From an uncultured Gemmatimonadota bacterium (GTDB lineage: Bacteria > Gemmatimonadota > Gemmatimonadetes > Longimicrobiales > Longimicrobiaceae), in assembly GCA_902805735.1 (NCBI GenBank), contig CADCTW010000195.1:1-38059 (forward strand): 38,059 nt of DNA, in the 5' to 3' direction. Numbering within the stretch: the stretch's first letter is position 1; every line of letters starts with the position of its first letter. Below, piece by piece: positions 23,692 through 32,334 of this stretch. The notes below the pieces were generated by a model. The model saw nothing but the letters and a program-made list of their open reading frames with translations. It had not been told where the DNA came from and searched no databases. Made by a program: the position numbers and the translations under genes.

Positions 23692-24855
23692 TTACTGGAA
23701 GTAGATGTACTTGTAGTCGGGCACTAGCTCCTCGCCCGCACGCGCTTGTTCTTCCGTCGGGAGCGACTCGTTCCAACCACCAATATAGACGCCGTTGTTG
23801 CCATCGTTGACGTAATCTCGTACCCGGTGGCTCCACACTCCCCAACTCCAGCGGTCCCAGAACCTGTGCCCGCGGAAATGAGAGTACTTCACCTCGCGTC
23901 CAAGGTCGTTGTTGTGCAGATCCATGTACTTCGATGCCGCGGGGTTTTCCTCCCGGAGATCCTCGTTCAGGTCCGTGACCATCTTCGTGATGGGTGCGGT
24001 ACAATACCGCCGGAGCATCACACTCAGGTACGTGTGACGAAATGCATCCCGACGCGTGTCGCCTGGTTCGAGATTGGGGTAATGATTGGCCGCTGCATCT
24101 ACCGCGCGCCACCACGAGAAGGCGATCCGCGGTCCAAAGAACGCCGCAATCCCCAGCGGGATGGACACTACGAGCGGCACGGCCTGAACGCTCACGCCGT
24201 CGGGTGAGCGCCCGGACGCGGCGGCACGGATCAGGTCGTCGCGCGTGAGCTCGCCTGTCGTGCTCGCCAGGCGGTAGTCGCCCTCGGTGAGCGCCAGCGT
24301 CTCGTAGTAGCGCAACCCATCCGCCTCCGCGGGCGTCGCCTGGAGGCTGTCGATCTCCTCCTGAACGGTAGGGACGATCGTCTCGTCGACCGGGAACTCC
24401 TGCTGGCCGTCCCAGCTCGGGTCGGGGTCGTAGCTGTAGGTCGGCTGGTTGGGCTCGCCACTGTCGCAGATGAGCGCATCCGGCGGGCACTCGTCGCCCG
24501 CATCCGTCATCGTCGTCCGCGAGATCGCCAGGTTCCTCCGGTGCTCCGCCACCGCGTCGCGCATCATCCCGGCGTACCCCGTCCTCGGATACAGCTCCCG
24601 GAGGCGCTTCTCCATGTGCTTCTGGTACTCCTTGTCATCCAGGCTGAGATGACGGAGGCCAGGGTGCTGATTGACATACTCGCGGTAAACGATGTACACC
24701 GCGATCGCCGGGTACGTCGGAGTCCTGTACTCAATGGCGGCTCGAGGGGCACTCTTTGAGCGCGTTGGCTCCGGAGTTATCGGAACCACCGCGTCACGGC
24801 AGGCTACGAGACCTACGAGCGCCAGCGGGAGGAGTCGCATCAGCGTGCGTTGCAT
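23692..24855 (-). CDS. Lipoprotein with a DUF6973-like domain, hypothetical
   Basis: A 387-aa protein. Signal MQRTLMRLLPLALVGLVAC makes it a lipoprotein (Cys19); ATG 24882 is an alternative start. The N-terminal half is charged with a YxIVYREYVNQHPG segment and an acidic middle (about 115-165). The C-terminal part holds DTRRDAFRHTYLSVML (about 266) and SKYMDLHNNDLGRE (about 308), which resembles the DUF6973 pattern (R-D-A-F-R-H, then M-D-x-H-N-N). That domain occurs in putative toxins and surface proteins of unknown activity; the resemblance is from memory and not tested. Several conserved His/Asp/Asn could bind a metal. The upstream region 24856-25117 is AT-richer than average and is probably its promoter area. 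Confidence 0.72.
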   Translation of the reverse strand: MQRTLMRLLPLALVGLVACRDAVVPITPEPTRSKSAPRAAIEYRTPTYPAIAVYIVYREYVNQHPGLRHLSLDDKEYQKHMEKRLRELYPRTGYAGMMRDAVAEHRRNLAISRTTMTDAGDECPPDALICDSGEPNQPTYSYDPDPSWDGQQEFPVDETIVPTVQEEIDSLQATPAEADGLRYYETLALTEGDYRLASTTGELTRDDLIRAAASGRSPDGVSVQAVPLVVSIPLGIAAFFGPRIAFSWWRAVDAAANHYPNLEPGDTRRDAFRHTYLSVMLRRYCTAPITKMVTDLNEDLREENPAASKYMDLHNNDLGREVKYSHFRGHRFWDRWSWGVWSHRVRDYVNDGNNGVYIGGWNESLPTEEQARAGEELVPDYKYIYFQ

Positions 24856-25117
24856 GCTGCCGGGAAGCAGGAGGGCGGGCATTCTGGTGTTGATCGAGGG
24901 CGGGCATTGACCGTAGCGCTCATAAAGGCGCATTCTTAATGAGGCGTGCACAAGTCTAACGGCAGACAGGTCCTTAAACAATAGGTCGTATTTTGTGTGG
25001 CGCCGTGTCCCTCTTCTCTTGACCGAAGCCTCGCAGACCGGTGGCAGATGAAAATGGGTATGTTGACATGCTGGAGGCGCCGATTCAACGATCTGCAGAG
25101 CGCCGCAACCACCAACT

Positions 25118-25492
25118 TCAAGCCGCCTGCGATGGGACGATCTCGGGCAGCAGATGGGTGATCGGGATCGGGTCTATCCCGCCGGGCGTGTATGCCAGGA
25201 GAGAGAGGTAATTGCGAACTGGAGCGTCCTGCAGAATGCGCAGAGCCAATTCGCGAAGCTCGGTCGAAAGCTCGGCCAGGCCGGTCAGCGGAACGCTGCG
25301 CAACCCCAATTCCGTGGGTTGGGCCATCACTGAATAGTTGAAAATGCTGAGTCCCACCGCGACACGCTCTCGCTTGTCGATCCGCAGCAGGATATTCTCG
25401 TTCAGTTCGATTCCCGTGGCGCTTCCGCCCGGTATGAACGAGATGTGGAGAGTGTCGCTCGGTTCATCGTACTTCTTCTGTGGATCGGGCAT
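25118..25492 (-). CDS. DUF2283 domain protein
   Basis: A 124-aa protein. The N-terminal half KYDEPSDTLHISFIPGGSATGIELNENILLRIDKRERVAVGLSIFNYS is the DUF2283 pattern (D.x.D.L.I.f..... E...gi.l..d..g.ivGieIl..s). The C-terminal half is helical (LAELSTELRELALRILQDAP). DUF2283 proteins are small and often sit next to a small toxin-like or nuclease-like gene, as here. ATG 25492 lies 2 bp after the stop of the upstream gene, so the pair is co-translated. Confidence 0.82.
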   Translation of the reverse strand: MPDPQKKYDEPSDTLHISFIPGGSATGIELNENILLRIDKRERVAVGLSIFNYSVMAQPTELGLRSVPLTGLAELSTELRELALRILQDAPVRNYLSLLAYTPGGIDPIPITHLLPEIVPSQAA

Positions 25493-25494
25493 AG

Positions 25495-25800
25495 TTACCG
25501 TAGCTGCTTCAGGTACGCGGTGACGATGTAGTTGTTGGCGGCCAGGTCCCCATCCGTGCCTTCCGCAAAGCGGAAGAGTACCACCGCCTCCACGTGCGTG
25601 TTGTCCTCGGGCAGATCCGCGATCCTCAGGAAATAGCGGTACTTCTGTGGGCTCAACGGATCCTGGCGCCGTGTCCCGACGCGGATGGTCTCCCGAAGCT
25701 CCGCCTCGCAGGCAGCCATCTCCAGATGGTGGTCGCGGATATGCTCCCACCGCTCATCCGTAAGATAGATCTCCCTGCCATCCCGGCACGGGCAGCCCAA
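25495..25800 (-). CDS. Small nuclease-fold-like protein paired with DUF2283, possible toxin
   Basis: A 101-aa protein. The core reads IYLTDERWEHIRDHHLEMAACEAELRETIRVG, then QKYRYFLRIADL and VEAVVLFRF, with a NYIVTAYLKQLR end. The LTDERWEHI...HPEM opening and V-T-A-Y-L ending recur in small proteins of the barnase/EndoU/colicin/RelE-like (PBECR) group found beside DUF2283 genes. A toxin or RNase role is inference. The start is unclear: no ATG or GTG fits; TTG 25800 is the first in-frame candidate, with a weak ribosome site. Confidence 0.62.
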   Translation of the reverse strand: MGCPCRDGREIYLTDERWEHIRDHHLEMAACEAELRETIRVGTRRQDPLSPQKYRYFLRIADLPEDNTHVEAVVLFRFAEGTDGDLAANNYIVTAYLKQLR

Positions 25801-26026
25801 CGCACATGGTCGCGCATCGACGACGTGGTCTTCGATGTTGAATTCGGTCTCCCGCTCCCTGCAGAAGACTGCATAGGTGAGGCCGTCGCCCGTGGATCTT
25901 CACCCTCTCCCTTCCGGCTACTGCGCCGGCCGCCTCAGGCACCTGAGGAAACGTGGGCGGGATGTCCGACAAGTTATCTTGCGTGGTCCCGTGCGGAACT
26001 TTCACCCCTGTCCATGATACTCGTTC

Positions 26027-26656
26027 ATGATCCCCGCTTCGTGCCACAGGTGCAATCACCCGGTCAGCACCACAGCAACATCCTGCTCCCGCTGTGGTGT
26101 TGCCATCCCCGCGCAGACGAGAACGGCCAGCGGCCCACCCCCGGAGCATGCGCCCGGACCTCCCCGGATCCTGAACTCGCCCGTGCGCACCGAGAGCGCT
26201 GCCCCGCTCGGCTCGACGCCAGCGCGGATCGGAATCGCTGGTGTGGCCCTGCTGACCTTCGGGGTATTCGCGCCCTTCATAAGCGCTCCGGTCGTGGGGA
26301 GCCTCACCTACTTCCAGAACGGCAAAGGCGATGGAACGATCATCCTGGTTCTAGCCGCCGTCGCGGCCGGGATGATCTTCGCCGGAGGAACGCGGTGGCT
26401 GATCCTCCCGGGGCTCGCGAGCCTTGCGCTTCTCTCGTACGTGTACGTCACCTTCCAAACCAAGATGTCTGAGATCCGCGCCGAGCTGGCGTCCCAGGAT
26501 CTGGGGATTTTCTCCGGTCTGGGGCAGATGATGGTGCAATCCGTTCAGTTGCAATGGGGATTTGGACTGCTTGTAATGGGGGCTCTCCTGGTTACGTCTG
26601 CGGGGGTGATAGCCCCGCGGGACGAGCAGACGGCCGCTCGCGGCCGCCCCGCGTAG
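26027..26656 (+). CDS. Zinc-ribbon membrane protein, hypothetical
   Basis: A 209-aa protein. The N-terminus has two Cys pairs, CHRC (6-9) and CSRCG (20-24), a zinc ribbon. A Pro-rich linker (25-65) follows, then about four hydrophobic helices (70-85, 102-118, 122-140 and 178-196). The zinc ribbon presumably faces the cytosol. It lies 55 bp upstream of a gene of similar design. No specific family was recognised. Confidence 0.78.
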   Translation: MIPASCHRCNHPVSTTATSCSRCGVAIPAQTRTASGPPPEHAPGPPRILNSPVRTESAAPLGSTPARIGIAGVALLTFGVFAPFISAPVVGSLTYFQNGKGDGTIILVLAAVAAGMIFAGGTRWLILPGLASLALLSYVYVTFQTKMSEIRAELASQDLGIFSGLGQMMVQSVQLQWGFGLLVMGALLVTSAGVIAPRDEQTAARGRPA

Positions 26657-26711
26657 ACCTGCCGCGCAAAGCGCCGGCTTTCTCCCTACTCTCCCTTCAC
26701 CCTCCCCGATC

Positions 26712-27869
26712 ATGGCCCTGCTTCCATGCCGCGAGTGCGGCCGCCAGGTCAGCACCGAAGCGCCGTTCTGTCCGCAGTGCGGAGTGCCCAATCCAACGAG
26801 GGGGATGCAGCCCTCCGGTTCACCCGCGGAAGCGGTCGCTCCGACACCGCCGCCGTTGTCGCCATCTCCTCTCGCCGAGCCGGGGCAGACCAGCGCGCCC
26901 GCCGTCCCTCGCCCGTCCTCGCCTGGGTGGAGCGCGGCGGCGGAACAGAAATCCGATGGGGCGTGGACGCCGCTCGTGGCCCTCGGTGCTCTCGTGGTGC
27001 TCGTCGCCATCATCGGGATCACCGTGGGCGACGGCGCGAGCACCGGTTCGGGAACCAGCTCCTTCGTGGGCGCGTCCGGCAGCGAGGCGGCCGAGAAGAC
27101 CCGTGACAGCACGCGGTCCGCGGGAATCCATGCGCGGATCGCCACGGCTTCGCGATCAGACCTCGCGGACCTGGACTGGATCGAGCATCGCTGGAGCCTG
27201 CCGCACGATTCCACGGTGCACGCGCGCGCCCAGACTGCGATCCTGGATTCGGCCGAGGTGCTGCTGAAGGGGAAGTCACCGGCCGCCGCCGCGGTTCTCG
27301 CCCAGGTTCGCGACCCGCTCACGCCCCGGCAGAAGGAGCGCAACGAGCAGCTCACGCGGCGCAGCTCCGTGGAGGCGGAGACAGCGTCCCGCGCCGCGGC
27401 TGCGGCCTCCGCGAAAGCCGCGGACGCCGCGAAGTGGAGCTATTCCTCGCATACGGACGAGATGACGGGCCGGACATCGCGCTCCGCGTCGATCCAATCG
27501 GAGAACACGGTGAACTTCGACTTCCCCTACCAGGGCGCCCAGCACGCGACCCTGATGCTGCGGAACCACCCCAGCTACGGGCGCGACGTCATCGTGGGCA
27601 TCCGCGAAGGCCAGATCCTCTGCCCCAGCTACGATGACTGCACCGTCCGCGTCCGGTTCGACGACGGCAGCTCGGAGCGGTGGACTGCGGCCGGGGCCGC
27701 GGATCACAGCACCACGCACGTCTTTCTCCGGGCCAGCTCACGCTTCGTGGAGCGGATGAAGAACCGCAGCGTGGTTCGCATCCAGATCCCCGTCTACCAG
27801 GAAGGCAGCCCAACCTTTGAGTTCCGCGTGGGTGGGTACGACCACGCGAGGTACACACGCGGCAACTGA
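26712..27869 (+). CDS. Zinc-ribbon, single-helix protein with a C-terminal beta domain, hypothetical
   Basis: A 385-aa protein. Zinc ribbon CREC...CPQCG at 6-24, then a Pro/Ser-rich linker and one membrane helix (about 88-106, VALGALVVLVAIIGITV). The region 115-235 is helical and Ala-rich (AETASRAAAAASAKAADAAK). The C-terminal domain (about 240-385) is strand-rich: WSYSSHTDEMTGRTSRSAS, NFDFPYQGAQHATLMLRN, VRVRFDDGSSERW, SVVRIQIPVYQEGSPTFEFRVGGYD. It resembles small sensor or phage-type domains but no family was recognised. The layout suggests a cytosolic zinc ribbon and an extracytoplasmic beta domain. Confidence 0.78.
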   Translation: MALLPCRECGRQVSTEAPFCPQCGVPNPTRGMQPSGSPAEAVAPTPPPLSPSPLAEPGQTSAPAVPRPSSPGWSAAAEQKSDGAWTPLVALGALVVLVAIIGITVGDGASTGSGTSSFVGASGSEAAEKTRDSTRSAGIHARIATASRSDLADLDWIEHRWSLPHDSTVHARAQTAILDSAEVLLKGKSPAAAAVLAQVRDPLTPRQKERNEQLTRRSSVEAETASRAAAAASAKAADAAKWSYSSHTDEMTGRTSRSASIQSENTVNFDFPYQGAQHATLMLRNHPSYGRDVIVGIREGQILCPSYDDCTVRVRFDDGSSERWTAAGAADHSTTHVFLRASSRFVERMKNRSVVRIQIPVYQEGSPTFEFRVGGYDHARYTRGN

Positions 27870-27929
27870 CCTTGCCCCTCGGACTTTGCTCGATCTCCGA
27901 CTCAGCGGGACCTACCCGGAGGAGGAGAG

Positions 27930-28007
27930 ATGCGGAAGAGCCGGTTTTAGGAAGAGCAGATCATCGCAGCGCTCCAGGAGGGCACGGCCAGAGCGGAGGT
28001 GGAGGAC
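27930..28007 (+). pseudogene. IS3-family transposase OrfA remnant
   Basis: ATG 27930, preceded by ggaggaggag, reads MRKSRF, then a TAG stop, then EEQIIAALQEG. Without the stop this is the usual opening of IS3-family OrfA (MRKSRFTEEQIIAAL). After about 26 codons the match fades into unrelated sequence. No OrfB or terminal inverted repeats were found. A decayed insertion. Confidence 0.82.
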
Positions 28008-28152
28008 CGCTGGTGTGGAGGCGACTTCGCGCTGATCCGCCGATTGAGCGCTTGTGCAGGTGGAGCGCGCGGCGCACCATCCAAGCCTCCCCGGCGGAAG
28101 GTGGAAGGTGCCCTTCAGCTTGACCGACAATACGATGTTCTGGAGGTATCAA

Positions 28153-28192
28153 AGCAGCGGAGGAGCCGAGAAATCTCGGCTCCTCCGCTGCT
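28153..28192. terminator. Strong hairpin, probable terminator for the gene at 28284-29852
   Basis: A perfect 18-bp stem (28153-28170 with 28175-28192) has a 4-nt loop aaat. It lies 92 bp after the stop of the minus-strand 522-aa gene; a short T run follows on the plus side (ctcttt) and ctttgat on the minus side. It may act in either direction. Confidence 0.7.
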
Positions 28193-28283
28193 CTTTCGTA
28201 CGATCACCTTTCGCCGTTCCACCCGCATGGGCATGGACCCGCCGCAGGGCACCCGTACGGCCGAGCCCGGCCGGTTCTCCCGG

Positions 28284-29852
28284 TCAGACGCGGCTGAAGT
28301 AGAAGCGGAGCGCGCAGAGGTGGGGGCCCCACTCGCCGTGAAGGAAGGAGCTGCCGCGGTCGATCGGCACCTCGCGCACGAACAGGTCGGGGAAGCCATG
28401 CCGGGCGCAGCGCGCGTAGAGCGAGGTGAAGCTGTGGACCGAGTGCCGCAGCGTGGGCACCAGCGTGCGCTCGCCGGGGACCTCCACGTGGAGGATGTCG
28501 GCGGTGAACTTCGCGTGCTTGTAGACGCGCTCGATCCCCTGGTGGATGGCGTGCAGCCCCCCCGGCGTCATGGAGCGCCCGGGACGGATGGCCTCCATGA
28601 ACAGCTCCAGCTCCTTCCCCCGCACGGCGATCCGCCGCTCCGTGGTCAGCTCGCCGTAGAAAAGCTTGAAAAAGGGATCGGGGGTGCAGGCGATCTCGCC
28701 GCGCGAGGTGCGGCGCAGGAGCGGCTCGCAGTCGGGCGCGGCGGGATCCACGTTCAGGAGGAGGATCTGCGCGCCGGCGGGGAGCCCGTCCACCTGGGAG
28801 GGGGTGGTGACGCGCAGGTCCAGGCCGGCCTCGGCGGCCATCTTCCGCAGCGCCTGGATCTCCAGGTGCTCCAGCGTGTCGTTGCCGTCGCGCACGACGG
28901 ACTCGCGGGTGAGGAGCCAGGTGGGCGACGGGAGGGTGGCGAGCAGCTCCTGGGTGCGCGCCCGCAGCCCGCCCACCACCTCCTGCACCTGCGGGAGGAT
29001 GACGTGGTCCTCCGAGGGCAGCTCGGTGAGGAAGAGGCCGACGTCCGGGAGCTGGACCTGGTTGATGGTGATGGTGCCGTCGAGCCCCAGGTACACGTCC
29101 CCCTGCAGGTACAGCCCCGCCTGCAGTTCCGGCCCCGCCTCCAGGCGGTCGCCCTGGGCGGAGGCGAGCGCCTCGTGCAGCGGCGCTCCCCCGCGGTACT
29201 TCGCGCGGGCGTGCGAGGCCTTCGCCAGCGCGCGCTCCACCAGTTCGTTGACGATCCGCTCCACCCGGCCGCAGACCTCCGAGGGGATGGTGATCAGCGC
29301 GTCGGTCGCGGCGGCGTTGCAGAAGAAGAAGAGGCCGCGGCCCACGTCTGCCTTGCGGGACCGGAAGCCCACGTGGGTGGAGAGATCGCCCAGCGAGGCC
29401 GAGCACTCCTCCAGCTCGTGCCGCCGGTAGTGGGCCCGCACCCGGTCGCTGGCCCGCCGCGCGTCCGCGCTGTCGCGCAGGGTACTCGCGAGATGGACTT
29501 CGGGGATCGCCACGCCCTCCCTGTTGGTGACCCGGTAGGTGCGCAGCCCTTCGCCGTCGCCGGTCACGAAGGGGAGGAAGATGCCGGCGGGGCCCTGGTC
29601 GGTCTTCAAGAAGGGCCGGTACAGGCCGCTACGCGAGAGGAACCCGCGGATGGCGTTGCGCTCCTGGGGAAAGAAGGTGGCGAGCAGCCGCGGCGGCGGG
29701 TTGCTCTGCAGCTGGCCGATGGCGGCGCGCAGGAGCGCCGCCCGCTCCGGCGACGGGTCCCTCGCGTATCCGTCCGCCTCTTCGGGAAACAGGGGGTCGA
29801 GGCCCAGCCCGGCTGTTTTGACGCGACCTCCGGCTCGGTGCAGCGCGAACAT
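28284..29852 (-). CDS. Unrecognised 522-aa protein beside the NRPS locus
   Basis: A soluble 522-aa protein with no signal peptide and no helices in the membrane sense. I do not recognise a family. Conspicuous stretches include YRPFLKTDQGPAGIFLPFVTGDGEG, GFRSRKADVGRGLFFFCNAA, LYLQGDVYLGLDGTITINQVQLPDVGLFL, QILLLNVDPAAPDCEPLLRR, and a C-terminal FVREVPIDRGSSFLHGEWGPH. The N-Q-V-Q-L-P-D pattern after a strand-rich lead could recall ATP-grasp metal sites, but the match is weak. ATG 29852 has a clear aggagaaag site. It is divergent from the aminotransferase and NRPS, so a shared pathway is possible but unproven. Confidence 0.7.
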   Translation of the reverse strand: MFALHRAGGRVKTAGLGLDPLFPEEADGYARDPSPERAALLRAAIGQLQSNPPPRLLATFFPQERNAIRGFLSRSGLYRPFLKTDQGPAGIFLPFVTGDGEGLRTYRVTNREGVAIPEVHLASTLRDSADARRASDRVRAHYRRHELEECSASLGDLSTHVGFRSRKADVGRGLFFFCNAAATDALITIPSEVCGRVERIVNELVERALAKASHARAKYRGGAPLHEALASAQGDRLEAGPELQAGLYLQGDVYLGLDGTITINQVQLPDVGLFLTELPSEDHVILPQVQEVVGGLRARTQELLATLPSPTWLLTRESVVRDGNDTLEHLEIQALRKMAAEAGLDLRVTTPSQVDGLPAGAQILLLNVDPAAPDCEPLLRRTSRGEIACTPDPFFKLFYGELTTERRIAVRGKELELFMEAIRPGRSMTPGGLHAIHQGIERVYKHAKFTADILHVEVPGERTLVPTLRHSVHSFTSLYARCARHGFPDLFVREVPIDRGSSFLHGEWGPHLCALRFYFSRV

Positions 29853-31001
29853 TCTTTCTCCTGAATGCGGTTTCTTGGACGTTCCGGATCTTGGCTCAGC
29901 CGGAGCGAGGCTGATCCGTGCCCGGGCCGGGGGATCCGGGCCGTCGCGAGGTCGAGATGGTGGAGCGGGCGCGGGTGCCGCCGTTCGCGCCCGGATCGGC
30001 GGAACGACGGTGCGCGGGCTCGTGCCGCCGCGCGGCTGCGGGCGGCGACGGGTCCGCGATTGCGAGGTGGGAGAGATGCGACGAGGCTGGCGTGCGGCCC
30101 GGCGCGTTGATCTTCCGTCGCGTGTGTGGCGAAGTGCCCCGGCCGGAGTGCCCGTTCGCCCGGCGCGCGTCCCGGTCCGTCACCTCCGCTCTGCTTCCGC
30201 CGCGGGCGGCCGGTGGCGGCGCGTACCCGGACCCGTCAACCCGCCACCATCGTCCCCCGCGCGGTATGGACGGCCGGGATTCGCCCGGCACCCGGTAGGA
30301 GCACGTTTTTAGCCACCGTGGGTACCCGGACGGGCGGCGGGGTGAAAACTGTAAGCCGACTCGGATTGGCACAAGTGCCGGTGCCGCTCCGGGCGCCCGT
30401 ATGGGAGGCGCGAGCGAAGAAATGGCGCGTAATTCCGCTGGTGGACACAGTTTGGACATTCCCGCGGAGACTCCTCCGGGGCTTGCGCGGGGCGGCTCCC
30501 TCCGCTACCGTAAGGCGTCAAATTGATGCCAGGACGGGGTTCTTCCGGGGCCCGCCAGCGATCCGCGTGAGGCGCTCTTTTCCGCCTCCCATCGGTTCGA
30601 TCTTGCGGGCGCGCTCGCGTCTATGGGACGAAGTGCCCGGTGAGCCGCGCGTTCGATCGCGGGAAGGTGCGCGTGGAGGGGGAGCCCGCCCGGCTGGCCT
30701 CCCCGCATCGCGGACCCGGAGCTCGCGGCCATGGGGCCGGAGCGTCCCGCGTGGGGGGACGCCGATCGCCGCCGCACCGCGTACGAAGCCGACCTTCCGC
30801 CCGCTCGCCGCCGGAATCGCCAGCTGTAAACGCGCACGTACAACCATCACCCGCAACGCCCCGCGGTCTCCGGACCGGCCAGATGGCCGAGGCGGACGCA
30901 CGGGGCGCGCCTTGGCTCCCGCGACGGGGGGATCGCGCTCCGGCGAGCCACGAGGCGTCATGGACATCTATCGGATCGATCTTCACCCAACGGGAGCGGG
31001 A
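29853..31001. other. 1.15-kb gap without a convincing gene between divergent transcripts
   Basis: Open frames here are GC-rich shadows without homology or good starts. One frame runs through into the aminotransferase (open from 30126), but its first 290 codons are Arg/Pro-rich and lack a domain. From about 30300 the base composition changes to AT-richer patches (cgtttttagcc, gtgaaaactgtaag, gcgtaattcc), where a promoter or leader RNA may lie. A small palindrome ggcac-aa-gtgcc is at about 30369-30380. No RNA gene was identified. Confidence 0.5.
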
Positions 31002-32219
31002 ATGACTCAGCCAGCGGAGCACCTGGACCGGATCGGCCAGGCGATCTCCATCCGGTACAACAACCTGGTCTACGAGATGAAGGCGCGGGGCGAGGACGTC
31101 GTCGTGCTCTCGCTGGGGGAGGCGTTCTTCGACATCCCGCTGTTCAGCTTCCACGACCTGCCGATGCCGGACAGCTACCACTACTCGCACTCGCGCGGCA
31201 TCGCCGGGCTGCGGCGGAAGCTGGCGGCGTACTACGGCTCGCACTACGGCGTACCCGTGGACCCGGAGACGGAGATCCTCGTGACCGCCGGCTCCAAGAT
31301 CGCCATCCACATGTCGCTGATGGCCGTGCTGGGCCCCGGCGACGAGGCGCTGGTGCTGGAGCCCGCGTGGGTGAGCTACTCGGAGCAGGTCAAGCTCTGC
31401 CACGGCGTGCCGGTGTGGGTTCCGCACGACGCCAGCGTCTTTGGCCTGGACGCGTTCATCACCCCGCGCACCCGCGCCATCCTGGTGAACAACCCCAACA
31501 ACCCGTCGGGGAAGGTCTACTCGCGCGCGGAGCTGGAGCACCTGCACGCGCTGGCCGAGCGCCACGGGCTCTTCCTGATCGCCGACGAGGCCTACAGCGA
31601 GTTCGTCTCCGGCGACGCCTTCATCTCGTGCGGCGCGCTGGACCCGGAGAAGCGGCACACCGTGGTCTGCAACTCGATGTCGAAGAACTACGGGATGTCG
31701 GGGTGGCGGCTGGGCTACGTGATCGGCGGGACGCGGATCATGGCCGAGGTGCTCAAGATCAACCAGCACCTGGTCACCTGCCCGCCCACCATCCTCCAGT
31801 ACTACCTGGAGCGGCACTTCGAGGCCGTGCTGGACATCACGCGCCCGCAGATCGCGGACGTGATGCGCAGGCGGCGGGAGCTGGCCGGGTTCATGGACGA
31901 GCTGGGGCTCGCGTACCTCCCCGGCGACTCCACCTTCTACTTCTTCGTCTCCATCGCCCCCTCCGCCCTCTCGTCGGAGGAGTTCTGCACCCGCCTGCTG
32001 ACGGAGCACCGCGTCAGCACGGTGCCGGGGATCGGCTACGGCCAGTCGTGCGACCGCTTCATCCGCGTCTCGGTGGGCGCCGAGAGCATGGAGCGGACGC
32101 GGCGGGGAATCGAGCTGATCCGCGAGCTGATCCGGGACACGGCCGTGGACGAGGACCCCTTCCTCCCGGAGGCCGCGCTGGCGCCCGCCGGGGTGGTGAT
32201 TCCCGCCGGACGGCGCTAG
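31002..32219 (+). CDS. Class I/II PLP-dependent aminotransferase
   Basis: A 405-aa fold-type I aminotransferase. Landmarks: VTAGSKIAIHMSLMAVLGPGDEALVLEPAWVSY, VNNPNNPSGKVYS, LIADEAYSEFV, and the PLP lysine K228 in NSMSKNYGMSGWRLGYV; FIRVSVG near the end supplies the conserved carboxylate-binding Arg. It transfers an amino group between an amino acid and a 2-oxo acid; specificity is open. It lies 115 bp upstream of the NRPS on the same strand, so it may make a non-proteinogenic building block or trim the product. ATG 31002 has gggagcggga before it; ATG 30960 would add 14 residues. Confidence 0.92.
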   Translation: MTQPAEHLDRIGQAISIRYNNLVYEMKARGEDVVVLSLGEAFFDIPLFSFHDLPMPDSYHYSHSRGIAGLRRKLAAYYGSHYGVPVDPETEILVTAGSKIAIHMSLMAVLGPGDEALVLEPAWVSYSEQVKLCHGVPVWVPHDASVFGLDAFITPRTRAILVNNPNNPSGKVYSRAELEHLHALAERHGLFLIADEAYSEFVSGDAFISCGALDPEKRHTVVCNSMSKNYGMSGWRLGYVIGGTRIMAEVLKINQHLVTCPPTILQYYLERHFEAVLDITRPQIADVMRRRRELAGFMDELGLAYLPGDSTFYFFVSIAPSALSSEEFCTRLLTEHRVSTVPGIGYGQSCDRFIRVSVGAESMERTRRGIELIRELIRDTAVDEDPFLPEAALAPAGVVIPAGRR

Positions 32220-32334
32220 CGCCCGCGGGCCACGCGTCCCGGGCCCGCTCTCCGGAGCCGGGCACGGGGCTATGCGCGTCGATGATGGCGGCCGACCGCT
32301 GTTCTTTGCTTCCACTCACGTTGCTGGAATAGAA

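Noticed and set aside
27999..29864. Plus-strand open frame opposite the 522-aa gene
   Set aside because: No ribosome site and biased composition; the minus-strand frame has a good ribosome site and balanced composition.
30366..30385. Possible sigma54 promoter (tggcac...)
   Set aside because: The -12 element TTGC is missing; only a small palindrome remains.
30126..31001. N-terminal extension of the aminotransferase by about 290 codons
   Set aside because: The extension has no domain, is Arg/Pro-rich, and family homology begins after 31002.
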